From Oreohelix idahoensis (Eukaryota > Mollusca > Gastropoda > Stylommatophora > Oreohelicidae): 64,000 nucleotides of DNA. Within the stretch, counting starts at the first letter, position 1. Each line of letters opens with the position of its first letter. Positions 63,350-64,000 of this stretch are shown piece by piece. The notes below the pieces were generated by a model that did not search any database, was not told where the DNA came from, and saw only the letters and a program-made list of their open reading frames with translations. The position numbers and the translations under genes were made by a program. The stretch is taken from assembly GCA_024509875.1 (NCBI GenBank), contig JAMPIV010006374.1, forward strand, positions 646,796 through 710,795, written 5' to 3'.

Positions 63350-64000
63350 ATTGAAAGGGGGGGGGGGGGAGAATGATGAATCTACAGGCGCCTCATTGGA
63401 ATCGACCAGACCCGTTACACAGACTTCGAGCTCTGAACAACGGCTGGAATTTCCATGTGCCTGTGGTAGGAAATTCTTTACTCAGAGAGGAATGAAAATC
63501 CACAGAATGAAAAAGGGGTGTGGGAGCTCATCCCGGGGAGATCAACAGCGCTCTGTCTCGACGGGTAAGATGTTAGAAGAACGCAGCCAGGAGTCAATCC
63601 ACAGTGCTGAGTTACATTCAAGTTGATCTGCCTGATGATGATCTCACACACTTCTTGGACGGGAAGAGAGATGCAATCAAAATTCCACCTGCCAGTGCAA
63701 AAGGGCTTTGGGAACAGCTGGACGAAGCCTTGTCAAAAGAGTTGGATAACAACCTGAAGCAGATAACTTTGGAGAAGAAGCTGGAAATCTTCGGCAACAT
63801 AATATATCTTCACTGTCGCAAAGTGTTCGGAGTCAGGGAGGCAAGGGAAAGTAACCCACCATGAAAAAGTAGAAGACAAATTAAATTAGAAGAAGTCAGG
63901 AAACAGAAGAAGCATGCACGAAAACTGTTCAAGAACGCAGTTGCCACAGAGAAGGAAGGGTTACGACAGGTTTGGGAGCACCTGAAAGGAAAAGGCCAAC
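63350..64000 (+). pseudogene. HERO-type LINE 3, 5' part, runs off the window
   Basis: Plus strand, parallel to 35080-34360 of HERO 1. It begins with a run of 13 G, then 'NDESTGASLESTRPVTQTSS', the finger 'CACGRKFFTQRGMKIHRMKK' 'GC', a frameshift near 63605, then 'DGKRDAIKIPPASAKGLWEQ', 'LDEALSKELDNNLKQITLEK' and a stop at 63862. The basic linker 'KKHARKLFKNAVATEKEGLR' follows. It is interrupted only by the window end. The opposite orientation to HERO 1 and 2 shows an independent insertion. Confidence 0.9.

Overview
The window is animal nuclear DNA, dense in transposable elements, with no convincing complete host gene. Signs of a eukaryote are spliced-looking coding pieces, long satellite DNA, LTR and non-LTR retrotransposons, Helitron, hAT and mariner elements, and vertebrate-type telomere hexamers (TTAGGG). 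The element mix (HERO/R2-like LINEs, RTE and CR1 LINEs, Penelope with a GIY-YIG domain, a Gmr1-like Ty3/gypsy element) suggests an aquatic invertebrate. I lean to a lophotrochozoan such as a mollusc, but this is an inference with low certainty.

Layout. 1-5027: a 41-bp satellite interrupted by an RTE 3' end (1126-1891), another LINE 3' end (2274-2536) and an unknown 306-bp block (4035-4340). 5028-10756: mostly non-coding, with one candidate host exon (6768-6922, minus), a hAT MITE, a 12/15-bp minisatellite and several LINE scraps. 10757-17959: three nested DNA transposons, with a mariner inside a hAT inside an internally deleted Helitron. 19030-21529: an RTE-type LINE. 21990-35105: a HERO-type LINE on the minus strand, split by an almost intact 9.5-kb Ty3/gypsy element (copy 1, 22817-32322). 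35157-39100: more HERO, a second LINE, a 58-bp minisatellite carrying telomere hexamers, and LINE debris. 39641-40898: end of a Penelope-like element. 41477-50989: gypsy copy 2. 50990-52137: a CR1-type ORF1 with an SGNH-esterase-like pattern. 53190-55518: a DNA transposon with about 100-bp terminal inverted repeats and a Cys-rich protein of no family I can name. 56799-60869: an RTE LINE (minus) with another LINE inserted in it. 60886-63200: a CR1-type LINE. 63350-64000: the start of another HERO copy.

Most interesting. (1) Both gypsy copies have the order GAG-PR-IN-RT-RNaseH, the copia-like order of the Gmr1 clade. They have near-identical 1.5-kb LTRs and one different frameshift each. (2) The 53190-55518 transposon is the best candidate for an undescribed element type: its two ends share a 10-nt tip and a 20-nt inner block at exactly the same 80-nt offset. 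(3) A 58-bp minisatellite contains CCCTAA hexamers, and one unit is longer by exactly one hexamer. (4) A small insertion at the U5/primer-binding-site junction has been copied into both LTRs of gypsy copy 1.

No tRNA, rRNA or CRISPR was seen. The elements are mostly independent parasites. Their relationship is one of insertion order rather than shared pathway: satellite before LINEs, Helitron before hAT before mariner, HERO before gypsy, RTE before its nested LINE.
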